Below are positions 49,265 through 58,718 of a stretch of 58,718 nucleotides of DNA, piece after piece. How positions within the stretch are numbered: the first letter of the stretch is position 1; every line of letters begins with the position of its first letter. Location of the stretch: contig CAWUJM010000005.1 in the NCBI GenBank assembly GCA_963922685.1, forward strand, positions 1 through 58,718, in the 5' to 3' direction. The position numbers and the translations under genes are program-made. This DNA comes from JAHDBG01 sp963922685. Its GTDB lineage: Bacteria > Pseudomonadota > Gammaproteobacteria > Chromatiales > Chromatiaceae. A model generated the notes under the pieces. That model did not search any database, had not been told where the DNA came from, and saw only the letters and a list, made by a program, of their open reading frames with translations.

Positions 49265-52200
49265 ATGAGTGAGGAACGTGCAGCGTACGGTATCAGACCG
49301 ATTGCACTGGCAGATGAAAGTACGGTTGTTGCGGAATTTCTGTTTGATGAGGTGTGCGACACAACCTATCAGTCTGAAGCAGATCTGGAACAGGCGTTCA
49401 TCCGGCAATTGCAATCGCAGGCCTATACCTACCTGCCGCTCACTTGTGAGTCTGATCTGATCACCAATCTGCGCTGTCAGCTGGAGGCACTCAATAAGGT
49501 GTCGTTTTCAGATGCAGAATGGGGGCGCTTTTTCAATGATTCTGTTGCCGGGGCCAATGAAGGCATCGTCGAAAAGACAATGCGTATTCAGGAAGATGCG
49601 GTCCAGGTACTCAAACGGGATGATGGCTCAATCAGAAATATCTGTCTGATCGACAAGCGGCATATCCACAATAATAGTCTGCAGGTCATTAATCAGTATG
49701 AAGCCACTGCGGATAGCAGCGCGGGCAGGCGGGCCAGCCGTTATGATGTCACGGTGCTGGTGAATGGTCTGCCGATGGTGCATATTGAACTCAAACGCCG
49801 GGGTGTGGATATCCGCGAGGCGTTCAATCAGATCAGCCGTTATCAGCGCGATAGTTTTCAGGCGGGTGCCGGTCTGTTTGATTATGTGCAGTTGTTTGTT
49901 ATCAGCAACGGTACACTGACCAAGTATTACAGCAATACGGTACGTGATGGCCATCTGGCGGAGCAGCGTGGTAAGCGCAGCCGCCACAAGACCTCGAACA
50001 GCTTTGCATTCACCAGCTGGTGGACTGATGCAAAGAATCAGTCCATCACAGAACTGACCGGCTTCACCAGTACCTTTTTTGCCCGACATACCCTGCTGAA
50101 CGTCCTGACCCGGTATTGTGTGTTTGACGCGGACCGCAAGCTACTGGTGATGCGGCCTTATCAGATCGTTGCGGCAAAACAGATCCTGCAACGCATCGCT
50201 ACCAGCACTCACCACAAACAGCTGGGCACCATGGCGGCTGGTGGTTATATCTGGCACACCACCGGCAGTGGCAAGACTCTGACCAGCTTTAAGGCAGCGC
50301 AGCTGGCGTGCGATCTGCCTGATGTTGACAAGGTGCTGTTTGTCGTAGACCGCAAGGATCTGGATTATCAGACCATGCGCGAATACGAGCGCTTTGCAAA
50401 AGGTGCGGCCAATGCCAATACCTCAACCGCCGTGCTGCAACGCCAACTGGAAGACTCTGGCGCACGCATTATCATCACGACTATCCAGAAGCTCAGCCGT
50501 TTTGTGGCCAATAATAAAAGGCACCCGGTCTATGATGCGAATGTGGTGATCATATTTGATGAATGCCATCGCAGCCAGTTCGGTGACATGCATACTAAAA
50601 TCACGCGGGTATTCCGGCGTTACCACTTGTTTGGTTTTACCGGTACGCCGATCTTTCCTGACAATGCCATCACGCACGGCAACCCGCTCCGGCGTACCAC
50701 TGAGCAGGTGTTCGGCGACCGGCTGCATACCTACACGATTGTTGATGCGATTAACGACAGGAATGTGCTGCCCTTCCGGATTGACTATGTCAATACGCTC
50801 AGCGCATCTCAGGGCATTCAGGACAAACAGGTGTCTGCCATTGATACCGAACGTGCCTTGCTGGCCCCGGAACGTATCACGCAGGTTGTGCGCTACATCC
50901 GCGAACACTTTGACCAGAAGACCAGGCGCAGTGTCAGTTATCGCCATAACAACAGACGGCTGGTCGGCTTCAATTCGTTGTTTGCCTGTGCCTCTATTGA
51001 AGCGGCCAGATGTTATTACACAGAGTTTGCGCGACAACAGCAGGCGGTCCCACCCGCACAACGGCTGAAGGTCGGCCTGATCTACAGCTTTGCTGCAAAT
51101 GCAGCGGCTCATGATGGCCTGCCGGGTGAGGAAATGTTTGAGACCTCAGGTCTGGATCAGGCGGCGCGTGATTTTCTGGATACCGCGATCCGCGACTATA
51201 ATGCGTTGTTCGCGACTTGTTTTGATACGTCAGCTGACCGGTTTCAGAATTATTACAAGGATCTGTCGCAACGTCTGAAACAACGTGAGCTGGATCTGGT
51301 GATCGTGGTCAATATGTTTCTGACCGGTTTTGATGCCACCACGCTGAATACGCTCTGGGTGGACCGGAATCTGCGTGCTCACGGGCTGATCCAGGCCTAT
51401 TCACGCACCAACCGCATCCTCAATTCGGTCAAGACCTACGGTAATATCGTCTCCTTTCGCGATCTTGAACAGGCGACCCATGATGCCCTGGCCCTGTTCG
51501 GCAATAAGGAGGCGAAGGGTATCGTACTGCTGCAGCCTTACTCTGAGTATTATCAGGCATATCAGGATCGGGTCAGAGAGCTGCTCAGTGATTTTCTGCC
51601 TGGCCGGGCGATCGTAGGCGAAGCGGCGCGGAATGCATTTATCAGGCTGTTTGGTGCAATTTTACGGCTGAAAAATGTTCTGACTGCATTCGATGATTTT
51701 GCGGGTAACGAGTGCCTCAGTGAACGTGCGTTTCTGGATTATCAGGGTCGTTATCTGGATCTGTACGCCGGGTTCCGCAGTGCTTCCGGGTCTGAAAAAG
51801 AGCCCATAAATGAAGACCTGGTATTTGAGATTGAGCTGATCAGGCAGGTTGAAATCAACGTTGATTATATCCTGATGCTGGTCGAACGATATCTGCAGCA
51901 ACAGGGCACAGATGCAGGCCAGACAGTCCGGGCCACTATTGAACGTGAAGTCAGTGCCAGCCCTGGTCTGCGTAACAAGCAGGACCTGATTGAACAGTTT
52001 GTTGATTCTGTCTCTGTCAGCACCCGGGTAGATGCAGCATGGAGCGATTTCATCACGGCCAGAAAGACGGCAGAACTGAATCAGCTCATTCTGGATGAAG
52101 GACTCAACGCAGATGAGGCGAGGGTGTTTGTTGACAATGCGTTCCGGGATGGTGCCATTCCGGTGACCGGCACAGCCATTACCAAGGTATTACCACCTGT

Positions 52201-52297
52201 CTCAAGGTTCAGTCAGCACAATAACCATGCAGCGAAGAAGCAGACTGTACTGGATAAACTGGGCCTGTTCTTCGAACGCTTCTTTGGTCTGTTCTGA
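49265..52297 (+). CDS. hsdR: Type I restriction endonuclease subunit HsdR
   Basis: 1010 residues. The N-terminal PD-(D/E)xK nuclease region has YDVTVLVNGLPMVHIELKRRG with the conserved Asp and ExK. The motor has Walker A HTTGSGKT, DECHRSQFG, and helicase motif regions GFTGTPIF and FLTGFDA. The C-terminal region binds the methylase core. HsdR adds DNA translocation and cleavage to HsdM2S. The locus is otherwise intact, so restriction depends mainly on whether hsdM is translated. Confidence 0.95.
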   Translation: MSEERAAYGIRPIALADESTVVAEFLFDEVCDTTYQSEADLEQAFIRQLQSQAYTYLPLTCESDLITNLRCQLEALNKVSFSDAEWGRFFNDSVAGANEGIVEKTMRIQEDAVQVLKRDDGSIRNICLIDKRHIHNNSLQVINQYEATADSSAGRRASRYDVTVLVNGLPMVHIELKRRGVDIREAFNQISRYQRDSFQAGAGLFDYVQLFVISNGTLTKYYSNTVRDGHLAEQRGKRSRHKTSNSFAFTSWWTDAKNQSITELTGFTSTFFARHTLLNVLTRYCVFDADRKLLVMRPYQIVAAKQILQRIATSTHHKQLGTMAAGGYIWHTTGSGKTLTSFKAAQLACDLPDVDKVLFVVDRKDLDYQTMREYERFAKGAANANTSTAVLQRQLEDSGARIIITTIQKLSRFVANNKRHPVYDANVVIIFDECHRSQFGDMHTKITRVFRRYHLFGFTGTPIFPDNAITHGNPLRRTTEQVFGDRLHTYTIVDAINDRNVLPFRIDYVNTLSASQGIQDKQVSAIDTERALLAPERITQVVRYIREHFDQKTRRSVSYRHNNRRLVGFNSLFACASIEAARCYYTEFARQQQAVPPAQRLKVGLIYSFAANAAAHDGLPGEEMFETSGLDQAARDFLDTAIRDYNALFATCFDTSADRFQNYYKDLSQRLKQRELDLVIVVNMFLTGFDATTLNTLWVDRNLRAHGLIQAYSRTNRILNSVKTYGNIVSFRDLEQATHDALALFGNKEAKGIVLLQPYSEYYQAYQDRVRELLSDFLPGRAIVGEAARNAFIRLFGAILRLKNVLTAFDDFAGNECLSERAFLDYQGRYLDLYAGFRSASGSEKEPINEDLVFEIELIRQVEINVDYILMLVERYLQQQGTDAGQTVRATIEREVSASPGLRNKQDLIEQFVDSVSVSTRVDAAWSDFITARKTAELNQLILDEGLNADEARVFVDNAFRDGAIPVTGTAITKVLPPVSRFSQHNNHAAKKQTVLDKLGLFFERFFGLF

Positions 52298-52320
52298 GAT
52301 TCTGTGTCATTCTGCGCAGG

Positions 52321-53544
52321 CTATGTGGTCAGCACACCAGGTATCGTCTGACCAAAGCCGAGGGTGACGCCGCAGGCAGCAGCCGCTGTGTGCAGTACAT
52401 CCAGCTGATTGTAGCTGCCACCGGTCGGGGTAGTGACACCACGCCGGATGGCACTGCCGCCACCTGCCAGGAGGAAAGGCACATCGCTGGCACCGTGGGT
52501 ATCGGCATGGCCCATGTCAGTCGTTTCGACCACCACTGTACTATCCAGAATGCCGGCATCACGCAGCCGCCGGATGACATACGCAGACAGGCTGCCAAGG
52601 TGGTTGCGCACCTCGGTATAGTAAGGATAGTTTGCCTGACCATTACTACCACCATGAATCGATTGGTGGTAATTACCCTGATAATTCAGTTCCGGGATGC
52701 GGAATTCGCACTGGTGATTGCCAAATGCGATGGAGACTGAGCTGGTGATCTGACATTGCAGTGCAGCGACAGCAATGTCGGCCTGTAGCCGGGCCTGCTG
52801 GCTGAAGGTGTCATATGTTAAGGCGAATTCAGTGTTGTCCGGTGCGTCGGCGCAGTGGTTACCGCCGCCGGCCAGTTCATTTAACCGGTGCCGGGTATCA
52901 GCAATCGCATCCAAGTGTTCGTTCAGACGCGCTACTTCATAGCCAGCCAGCCGACCTTTAATCGCCTGTACTGCCTCGGCATGCGCATCCAGAATCGGCG
53001 TTTTATTATGCCCGGCAGTGTTGGTACCAAATAATAACCGGAATACATTGAAGGGGTTGTCCTGAAATGGAACGGCGGTATTGCCTTCATAGGTCAGGTA
53101 GCCCTGTCCGTTGCTGTGTACGCCCAGATTGACATAGGTAAACGGCAGGTCCGGACCCAGTTGCTTACCCATCACGACATCGTAGGTGTCTTTGCTGCCC
53201 CAGCGGTCGGATAACAGGCGCGGCGTTCTGCCGTGTCCGGCACTGTCGTGCGACATGTTGAGCAGAAAGTTACATTCGGTCTTGACATCTGCGTAGCCAC
53301 CGGACACGGCCTTCAGCACCATGTCCGCGCCGGTTCCTGTGGGTGCCCAATACTGGTGAATGGCGCCGCCGGGAATATAGATCACGACCGATTTATCCGG
53401 GCCACCGACACCCTGTGCTTCTGCCTGTCGGCTCAGTAGAATGCCGGGAAGTAACGGAGAGCTGCTGAGCAGGGCCTTTGAGATGCCGGAAGCGACAAAG
53501 GTCTTCAGCAGGTTACGGCGGGTGTTATCAGGCGTGTTATGCAT
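52321..53544 (-). CDS. DUF1552 exported protein
   Basis: 407 residues. The start TRRNLLKTFVASGISKALL is a twin-arginine-type signal (RRNLLK). The body shows DUF1552 features (PDKSVVIYIPGGAIHQYW, LLNMSHDSAGHG, VVVETTDMGHADTHG, LLAGGG). DUF1552 genes are regularly paired with DUF1587/1592/1588/1595 cytochrome proteins, as here, where it follows such a gene by 20 bases. Its function is unknown; a role in extracytoplasmic redox chemistry is inferred from the pairing. It converges with hsdR. Confidence 0.88.
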   Translation of the reverse strand: MHNTPDNTRRNLLKTFVASGISKALLSSSPLLPGILLSRQAEAQGVGGPDKSVVIYIPGGAIHQYWAPTGTGADMVLKAVSGGYADVKTECNFLLNMSHDSAGHGRTPRLLSDRWGSKDTYDVVMGKQLGPDLPFTYVNLGVHSNGQGYLTYEGNTAVPFQDNPFNVFRLLFGTNTAGHNKTPILDAHAEAVQAIKGRLAGYEVARLNEHLDAIADTRHRLNELAGGGNHCADAPDNTEFALTYDTFSQQARLQADIAVAALQCQITSSVSIAFGNHQCEFRIPELNYQGNYHQSIHGGSNGQANYPYYTEVRNHLGSLSAYVIRRLRDAGILDSTVVVETTDMGHADTHGASDVPFLLAGGGSAIRRGVTTPTGGSYNQLDVLHTAAAACGVTLGFGQTIPGVLTT

Positions 53545-53564
53545 GATGTTCTTCCTCAGGGTAC

Positions 53565-56500
53565 TTACTGACGGGACCAGGCCTTGCGGTAACGGATAAT
53601 ATCCAGTGAGCCGAACTGTTCCAGCATGGCGCGGGGACTGTGACTCAGCATCGTATCCGTCAGCTGGTCAACGGCACAGGCATAGCCTGATTTTTCGTCA
53701 TCACTCAGTTGCGGCCCGTCCGGATTGGCACTGTCAATCTCCTGATCACCGACACCCACAACATAGCGGAACAGTTGCTTCGGCAGACAACGTTGCGCTG
53801 ATGATAACCCGCTCAGAACGGTGCCCAGTCCACGAGTTCCCAGAAAGGCCTCCATGGCATCCACATCAGCATAGCTCAGCGGGGCATACAGGGTACCCGA
53901 GGCATCTATCGGATTACCCTGCTGGTCACTGTGGCGGATCCGACCCGCCGTATCAAAATCCTCCATGCCAAAGCCAAGCGGGTTGATATATTGCTGATGG
54001 CAACTGGTGCAGGGCACATCTTCGGTCAGACGATGGTATTTCATCCGGTTGGTGGTCGCCGGATTCTGCAGAAAGCTGGAGAGCTCGGCTAGTTTCTGTT
54101 CGCGCGCAGCAAAGGTGCCTGCCGGTGGATCCGGCTGATCCTGACATAACATGCGGCGCCGGACGCGGACTGAGCGCAGGATCGGCGAGCTTTCCACCGC
54201 CTCACCCCAGCGTGCCATAAAGGCACCGTTCGCCAGGATGCCACCCCGGTCGGTAGTATTGACCTGTTGTAAATCATTCCCGGTTACGCCGGGAATGCCA
54301 TAATGTTGTGCCAGCGTCTGGTTCAGGAAGGTATAGTCACCGGCGTACAGTGAGGAAAACTGTTCCGTTGGCTCCAGCATGATGTGTGCAAATGTCGTAT
54401 TGATTTCATTCTGCAGATGCGGTACCAGACTGGTAAAGCCGGGCCAGACCACCGGATCCTTTGCCGCAGCTTCCAGATCGGCTGTTCCCAGCCAGCTGCC
54501 GACAAAATCGCTCATCACCTGTTCCGCCGCACCGGCGAGGCGTTGTGCCTGTTGTACGATCTGTGCCTCGGTACGCAGTTCATCCCGCGCCGCTGCATCC
54601 AGTAGCGTCTGATCCGGCGTCGATCCGGTGAAGGTATAGGCCAGGAAAGTCGCCATTTCGTATGAGGTCAGCTCAAACGCATCTGCGGCCAGCACCGGAT
54701 TACCCGGATTCGCCTCACCCAGTTCATGGCGATACAGAAACTGGGGCGCAGACAGCATACCTTCCAGGGCCATCCGGATACCCTGTCTGATATCACCCTG
54801 TGTATAGGTGCCGTCCGCCATCGCCTGATAGGTGCTGACTTCGTCATCCGTCAGCGGGCGACGGAAGATGCGTGGTGCCAGTGTGGTCATGAACTGATCT
54901 GCACAGGCCTGGTTGAAACTGGTGCAGCTCAGTGCCGGGGCAAAATCACGATCTGCTGACCATTGTGCAATCTCTTCCGCCACCAGCAGATAATTGCTGT
55001 AGGCCGCAGAGACGACAGCAGCATGGGTATTATTCATGAAGAAACCCACCTGAGTGTCTGCGGATAACCCATCGGACACCGCAGAATCAACACCCAGCAG
55101 GTCAGCGACGCTGTTCTGGTATTCTGCCCGGGTCAGGATCTTCAGCTGCCGCGCACCATAATGAGCCGGTGCGGCCAGATCACATGCCACTTCAGTTTCC
55201 CAGAGGGTTTCGATAAAGGCTGCCAGTTCTTCAGCACATTGCCGGTCACACGAGCCGGGGTTGGCCGGTGGCATGAAGTCCGTAATATAGTTGATCAGGT
55301 CTTCCAGATTGCGCTCGGTATTCAGTGCTGGGAAATTGCCCATCCCCTCTCCTTCAGTACCATGGCAACCGGCACAATCCTGTTGGAACCGGTGTTCTCC
55401 GCGCACGACCGGATTGCCTTCGGTAATCGTGACCCGCGCCACATTGGTCGGCAGTGACGGCACACCCTGATTCAGGGCGATGACCTTGTAGTCATATTCA
55501 CCGCTCTCGGGCAGTGCCTCGGTCAGGCGGGTGGTATCGGCATTCAGTTCAGACACAGTCTGCCAGTGACCGTCCACCGGCTTACGCCGGACCAGAAACA
55601 GGGTTTCATCGCTGCTGTTATCCTGCCAGTTCAGATCAGCCTGTGCAGTTGCTGCACTGAAGGTTCCGGTCAGGTTGGTCGGGTCCTGCGGTGCAGTCGG
55701 CATCGGTGATGGCTGCGCGGTCGTGTCGGTATTCGCCCGGTAATGCAGTCGGAAATAGACCGGTACCACCTCACCAATGGAGCTCAGATTCGCCACGATC
55801 CGCAAGGCTTCAATACCACCGGCCATATCGAACTGTTTGCTGTCGATATGTACCGGTTGAATGGTAGAGACGGTCACGTCGGTCGCTGATGTCTTAGCAA
55901 TCAGGACTTCTGCCGTCACTGTCTGGCGTACGCCATGCAGGCTGAATGCCCCCGTCAGGGTTTCAGACCAGATCTCACCTGGTGTCATCTGCGCCAGCGC
56001 AGCTGTGTCCACAGCAGCGCGAAAATAGGCCGTAGGCAACAGTTCGGTTTCAAATAACAGGGTCAGCAGGCGGCTGTTGCGAATGTCCACACCGGTTGCG
56101 ACGTCGTTCAGATCCAGCGTGAATACCGCTTCACCTGCATCTGAGATGCTACCACTCAGTGCTGCAGGTTCACCCGGTTCGGCCAGAAACGTATTGATTT
56201 CAGCGACATGGTCTTTTTTCATCGACACATAGTGTACAGAAGACTTTGCACCATCCAGTTGCCATAAAACTTCGGGTGCCTCAGGTATCGGTGCAGCACC
56301 GCAGATAGTGCCATTCACCACGACATTCCGGTCGGCTGCCTGGCCTGATTTATCGGCAATAAAGCCGAAGGTATAGGTCTGATTCGCGCCAATTGAACGC
56401 TGCCAGGCGGGTGGTGTGACCGTACACTGTCCTGCTGCACACGCAAAGGTTGCATTCCAGCCATTATTAAACCGGGTGCCATCAGTCCAGGACCAGGATA

Positions 56501-56663
56501 CCTCCCAGTCCTGCAGCAGCTGACCGGCATTCGTAATTGAGACTTCTGCCTTGAAGGCCTGATTCCATTCATCAATCACCTGGTACTGGCAGGAGGCGGC
56601 AGCCTGGACGGATTGTGCTGCCAGGATCGCAGCACACCCCAGCAGATAAATTGCTTTCATCAT
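53565..56663 (-). CDS. CBM2-YceI-Fn3-cytochrome c-DUF1592/1588 exported redox protein (Cbp2D/E-like)
   Basis: I place the start at the ATG at 56663 because GGGAGGAAAG lies directly before it; an ATG at 56681 overlaps the upstream stop. After a signal peptide come a family 2 cellulose-binding module (CQYQVIDEWNQAFKAEV to about residue 130), a YceI-like domain (about 140-310), an Fn3-like domain (about 335-420), a cytochrome c centre (QQDCAGCHGTEG), and the DUF1587/1595/1592/1588/1585 region with a second CxxCH (CTSCHQQYINPLGFGMEDFD). Cellvibrio/Saccharophagus-type cellulose degraders have similar Cbp2 proteins implicated in electron supply during cellulose attack. Overlaps in operon with 56678-58204. 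Confidence 0.85.
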   Translation of the reverse strand: MMKAIYLLGCAAILAAQSVQAAASCQYQVIDEWNQAFKAEVSITNAGQLLQDWEVSWSWTDGTRFNNGWNATFACAAGQCTVTPPAWQRSIGANQTYTFGFIADKSGQAADRNVVVNGTICGAAPIPEAPEVLWQLDGAKSSVHYVSMKKDHVAEINTFLAEPGEPAALSGSISDAGEAVFTLDLNDVATGVDIRNSRLLTLLFETELLPTAYFRAAVDTAALAQMTPGEIWSETLTGAFSLHGVRQTVTAEVLIAKTSATDVTVSTIQPVHIDSKQFDMAGGIEALRIVANLSSIGEVVPVYFRLHYRANTDTTAQPSPMPTAPQDPTNLTGTFSAATAQADLNWQDNSSDETLFLVRRKPVDGHWQTVSELNADTTRLTEALPESGEYDYKVIALNQGVPSLPTNVARVTITEGNPVVRGEHRFQQDCAGCHGTEGEGMGNFPALNTERNLEDLINYITDFMPPANPGSCDRQCAEELAAFIETLWETEVACDLAAPAHYGARQLKILTRAEYQNSVADLLGVDSAVSDGLSADTQVGFFMNNTHAAVVSAAYSNYLLVAEEIAQWSADRDFAPALSCTSFNQACADQFMTTLAPRIFRRPLTDDEVSTYQAMADGTYTQGDIRQGIRMALEGMLSAPQFLYRHELGEANPGNPVLAADAFELTSYEMATFLAYTFTGSTPDQTLLDAAARDELRTEAQIVQQAQRLAGAAEQVMSDFVGSWLGTADLEAAAKDPVVWPGFTSLVPHLQNEINTTFAHIMLEPTEQFSSLYAGDYTFLNQTLAQHYGIPGVTGNDLQQVNTTDRGGILANGAFMARWGEAVESSPILRSVRVRRRMLCQDQPDPPAGTFAAREQKLAELSSFLQNPATTNRMKYHRLTEDVPCTSCHQQYINPLGFGMEDFDTAGRIRHSDQQGNPIDASGTLYAPLSYADVDAMEAFLGTRGLGTVLSGLSSAQRCLPKQLFRYVVGVGDQEIDSANPDGPQLSDDEKSGYACAVDQLTDTMLSHSPRAMLEQFGSLDIIRYRKAWSRQ

Positions 56664-56677
56664 CTTTCCTCCCACAA

Positions 56678-58204
56678 TCATTGTTTGTTAAAGATGAGGG
56701 TGAAGTTTGTCGGCACGGCATAGCTGATGACACTGAGCTGCGCCAGATCCCGCAATATCTCAATCCCGGCGGTCAGACCGAAGTCTGCTGCCTGTACGAT
56801 CACCGGACTGGTATTCTGTACCAGCAGCTTATCGTCAGTCAGCTTTGTGATTAGCACCTGCGCTGACAGGGGTACGCGGAATCCATGCAGATCCACAGTC
56901 GGTGTGATGGTACGCTGTAATGACTGACCTGCTGGCAGGCCGGAGATATCTGCCATCGCCACATTCAGCGTGATATCAGCAGACTGAAAGGTCCCTGTTT
57001 CAAACAGAAAGTTGCGCATCCGTTCATCACGAATCGCAATCCCGGTATCCACACTACCCAGATCAATCTGTATCAATGCCATGCCTTCTGCGGTAATGCT
57101 GCCGCTGAGCATGCCGAAGGTATGCGTTTCCACCACATGTACCTTTTTGGTTGAAACAAAGTGTAGTGAGGACTCAGCTGTATCCAGATGATAAGCAGCG
57201 GACACGGGTGGTTCGGTGACGGTGATGGTCAGGTGGACCGTATCAGAATTACCCGCCGTATCAGTGACTGTGAGGGAAGCCGGGTAGGTACCCGCTGCCG
57301 TATAGGTGTGGGTCGCATTCGCCGTGTCTGCTGTGGCACCGGCACCCAGATCCCAACGATAGGTTAAGCTGTCGCCATCCGGATCAGTTGTTCCGTGACT
57401 ACTGAAGTTGACAGACAAGGGCGTGATACCCTGCTGCGGTGAAACGGTGGCCTGTGCAACAGGCGGCTGATTGGGTTCAGCGACAGTATCACAAACACCC
57501 CCCAGTACCGGGATGATCGCCGTATCTGCCGATGCCTTGCTGCCATTAAAGCCGAATCCGATGCTGCGGTTCGGTTGTATGGTCTGGTTATAATTTTTGT
57601 GTGTTGCCTGATAGGGGTTATTACCGCTGAGGTTGGTATTCCAGCTGTTGGTAATTGTCGCACCGGTCGGAAACGCCAGGGAGACCAGCCAGCCCTGAAT
57701 TGGCTGTTGTGTGTTATTTCTGATCTTAACTACTGCTGTGAATCCGCCCTGCCATTCGTTACGCACGATATATTCACACTGCGCATCAGCAACGGGTTCG
57801 GGAGGTTCCGCTGGCGGATCAACCGGGGCGGTATCACCACAAATGCCACCGAGTGTCGGGGTTGGTGCAGATGTGTTCGGTACTGATTTCTGTGCATTAA
57901 ATCCGAATCGCACCGTGCTGCCAGGCGGGATGCTGCCGTTGTAGTCAGCATTGACGGCCTGATAAGGGCTGTTACCACTGACAGTCGCATCCCACATACC
58001 GCTGATTGCAGCGCCACCGGCAAAATCAATTGCCACAGTCCAGCCATCAATGGCCTGACTGGTATCATTCGTGATCGCAACAGACGACGTAAAACCGCTA
58101 CCCCATTCATTGCTCACGGTGAAATCACATGTCGCAGCATACAGGTGATAGGGTGCAAGCACTGTCAGGGCGATCAAGGCATTTGCCAGATAACGATGCA
58201 GCAT
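56678..58204 (-). CDS. Double CBM2-PKD-YceI exported protein
   Basis: 508 residues. Signal peptide 1-24 (IALTVLAPYHLYAA). Two family 2 cellulose-binding modules (CDFTVSNEWGSGFTSSVAI and CEYIVRNEWQGGFTAVVKI starts), each with the NxxWN and GFGFN/RFGFN patterns and flanking Cys. A PKD domain (about 250-335, PDGDSLTYRWDLGAGA) and a C-terminal YceI-like lipid-binding domain (about 340-505) follow. It likely works with the next gene, whose protein has the same CBM2 and YceI modules plus hemes. YceI domains bind isoprenoids such as quinones. Confidence 0.85.
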   Translation of the reverse strand: MLHRYLANALIALTVLAPYHLYAATCDFTVSNEWGSGFTSSVAITNDTSQAIDGWTVAIDFAGGAAISGMWDATVSGNSPYQAVNADYNGSIPPGSTVRFGFNAQKSVPNTSAPTPTLGGICGDTAPVDPPAEPPEPVADAQCEYIVRNEWQGGFTAVVKIRNNTQQPIQGWLVSLAFPTGATITNSWNTNLSGNNPYQATHKNYNQTIQPNRSIGFGFNGSKASADTAIIPVLGGVCDTVAEPNQPPVAQATVSPQQGITPLSVNFSSHGTTDPDGDSLTYRWDLGAGATADTANATHTYTAAGTYPASLTVTDTAGNSDTVHLTITVTEPPVSAAYHLDTAESSLHFVSTKKVHVVETHTFGMLSGSITAEGMALIQIDLGSVDTGIAIRDERMRNFLFETGTFQSADITLNVAMADISGLPAGQSLQRTITPTVDLHGFRVPLSAQVLITKLTDDKLLVQNTSPVIVQAADFGLTAGIEILRDLAQLSVISYAVPTNFTLIFNKQ

Positions 58205-58718
58205 AAGTGCCTCCTTATAAAAAAGGGTCAGGATAAGTCTTAGTATACGATCCGGGATGTAGCAGATTAAGCTTGATGTGACAACTTCAACGTCAGCATT
58301 ATCCTCCGGGTTCGGAATCGCACGGCGTCATTCCGGGCGGAGTTGCGGAATTCATTGCCAGCGGCACCGGATTTGCGTAGATCCGGAGGGTCAATCAGAA
58401 GATTCTGCGACGGCAGCGATGCTGCCGCACAGAATGACGTTGTTGTGTGTAGTGCGTAACTCCAGTTAATAAACTGCTGCACAAGCACCCGTAATGCCGG
58501 ATAATGAGGCGGATCTCCAAGCTCCGTGTTCTGACCAGCCTGCGGTGATTTGTGATCGTAAACCACGCTGACAGCTGCATCAGCAAGGTGCTGCTATCAG
58601 GTATAGAGCCGGGTGAAGGCTATAATATCACTATTAATGGTTATGTCATATCGCTGATGAAAGGACAACAATTCCCGCTGAAAAGTTGGTTGAGCGTCGC
58701 GAAGTGGTTTTTGAGGCG
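58205..58718. other. Right-edge intergenic region
   Basis: No supported gene. It contains the promoter side of the CBM2 operon (AGGAGGC-like sequence just before the ATG at 58204), a diverged MITE-like repeat and AT-rich sequence near the edge. Short open stretches at the very end (for example ATG at 58659) are too short to judge. Confidence 0.5.
58326..58440. repeat. MITE-like palindromic repeat, diverged copy 3
   Basis: Left end CGTCATTCCGGGCGGAGTTG, right end GCCGCACAGAATGACGT, with GATTCTGCGACGGCAGCGAT inside. The ends and size match copies 1 and 2, the centre does not. Confidence 0.55.

Noticed and set aside
58659..58718. Possible gene start at the right edge
   Set aside because: Only 20 codons are visible, there is no clear ribosome-binding site, and another frame reads equally well as protein.
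1..58718. CRISPR arrays, tRNA or rRNA genes, phage structural genes
   Set aside because: No regularly spaced short repeats, cloverleaf or rRNA-like stretches, or capsid/tail/terminase genes were seen. The contractile-system genes are T6SS components.

Overview
The window is mid-GC gammaproteobacterial chromosome. It holds housekeeping genes of that class (priA, rep, hemA, prfA), a type VI secretion system (T6SS) whose core genes follow the Vibrio cholerae order, and at the right edge CBM2/YceI/c-type-cytochrome proteins like those of aerobic cellulose degraders. A Cellvibrio/Saccharophagus/Teredinibacter-like organism is my inference. No rRNA, tRNA or CRISPR array was seen.

Layout. (1) About 1-34700, all minus strand, is a T6SS island. 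The core order is fha-tssJ-tssK-tssL, clpV, vasH-tagO-tssA, split by two accessory blocks. Between tssL and clpV lie a broken Ntox44 effector, its candidate immunity gene and an ietAS (AAA ATPase plus subtilase) defence pair. Between clpV and vasH lie about 16 kb of effector/immunity cassettes, a DUF4123 adaptor and a Gabija (gajA-gajB) defence system. Beyond tssA come two more DUF4123 adaptors, one with an effector and immunity gene. (2) 34700-42560 holds IS relics, priA, rep, an inverted-repeat element, tssG and a multiply deleted uvrD relic fused to an IS3-family transposase relic. (3) 42600-45000 is hemA-prfA. (4) 45100-52300 is a type I restriction-modification locus (hsdM, fic, hsdS, hsdR) with a degraded P-loop toxin relic and a large hairpin. 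(5) 52300-58200 is a three-gene set: a DUF1552 protein, a CBM2-YceI-Fn3-cytochrome-DUF1592 protein, and a CBM2-CBM2-PKD-YceI protein. hcp, vgrG, tssB, tssC, tssE, tssF and tssM are not in the window.

The most striking structure is at 12.8-20.8 kb. Three consecutive effectors with unrelated catalytic domains (GH108 muramidase, C39-like cysteine peptidase with a peptidoglycan-binding domain, and a decayed M15 peptidase) share the same roughly 50-residue N-terminal tag. Each is preceded by a DUF4123 gene or by only the last codons of one, and each is followed by an exported immunity-like gene. Tag DNA is almost identical between copies. Fragments of the DUF4123 tail, an immunity tail and the clpV tail recur at cassette borders, so cassettes appear to be exchanged by recombination at these borders. 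Further effectors nearby (two L,D-transpeptidase-fold proteins and a permuted NlpC/P60-like protein) also look peptidoglycan-directed.

Reading-frame lesions are frequent in the island (tssA, a DUF4123 adaptor, gajA, and the Ntox44, NlpC-like, L,D-transpeptidase-like and M15 effectors), while the housekeeping genes are intact. Whether these are decay, programmed recoding or sequencing error cannot be decided from one sequence.
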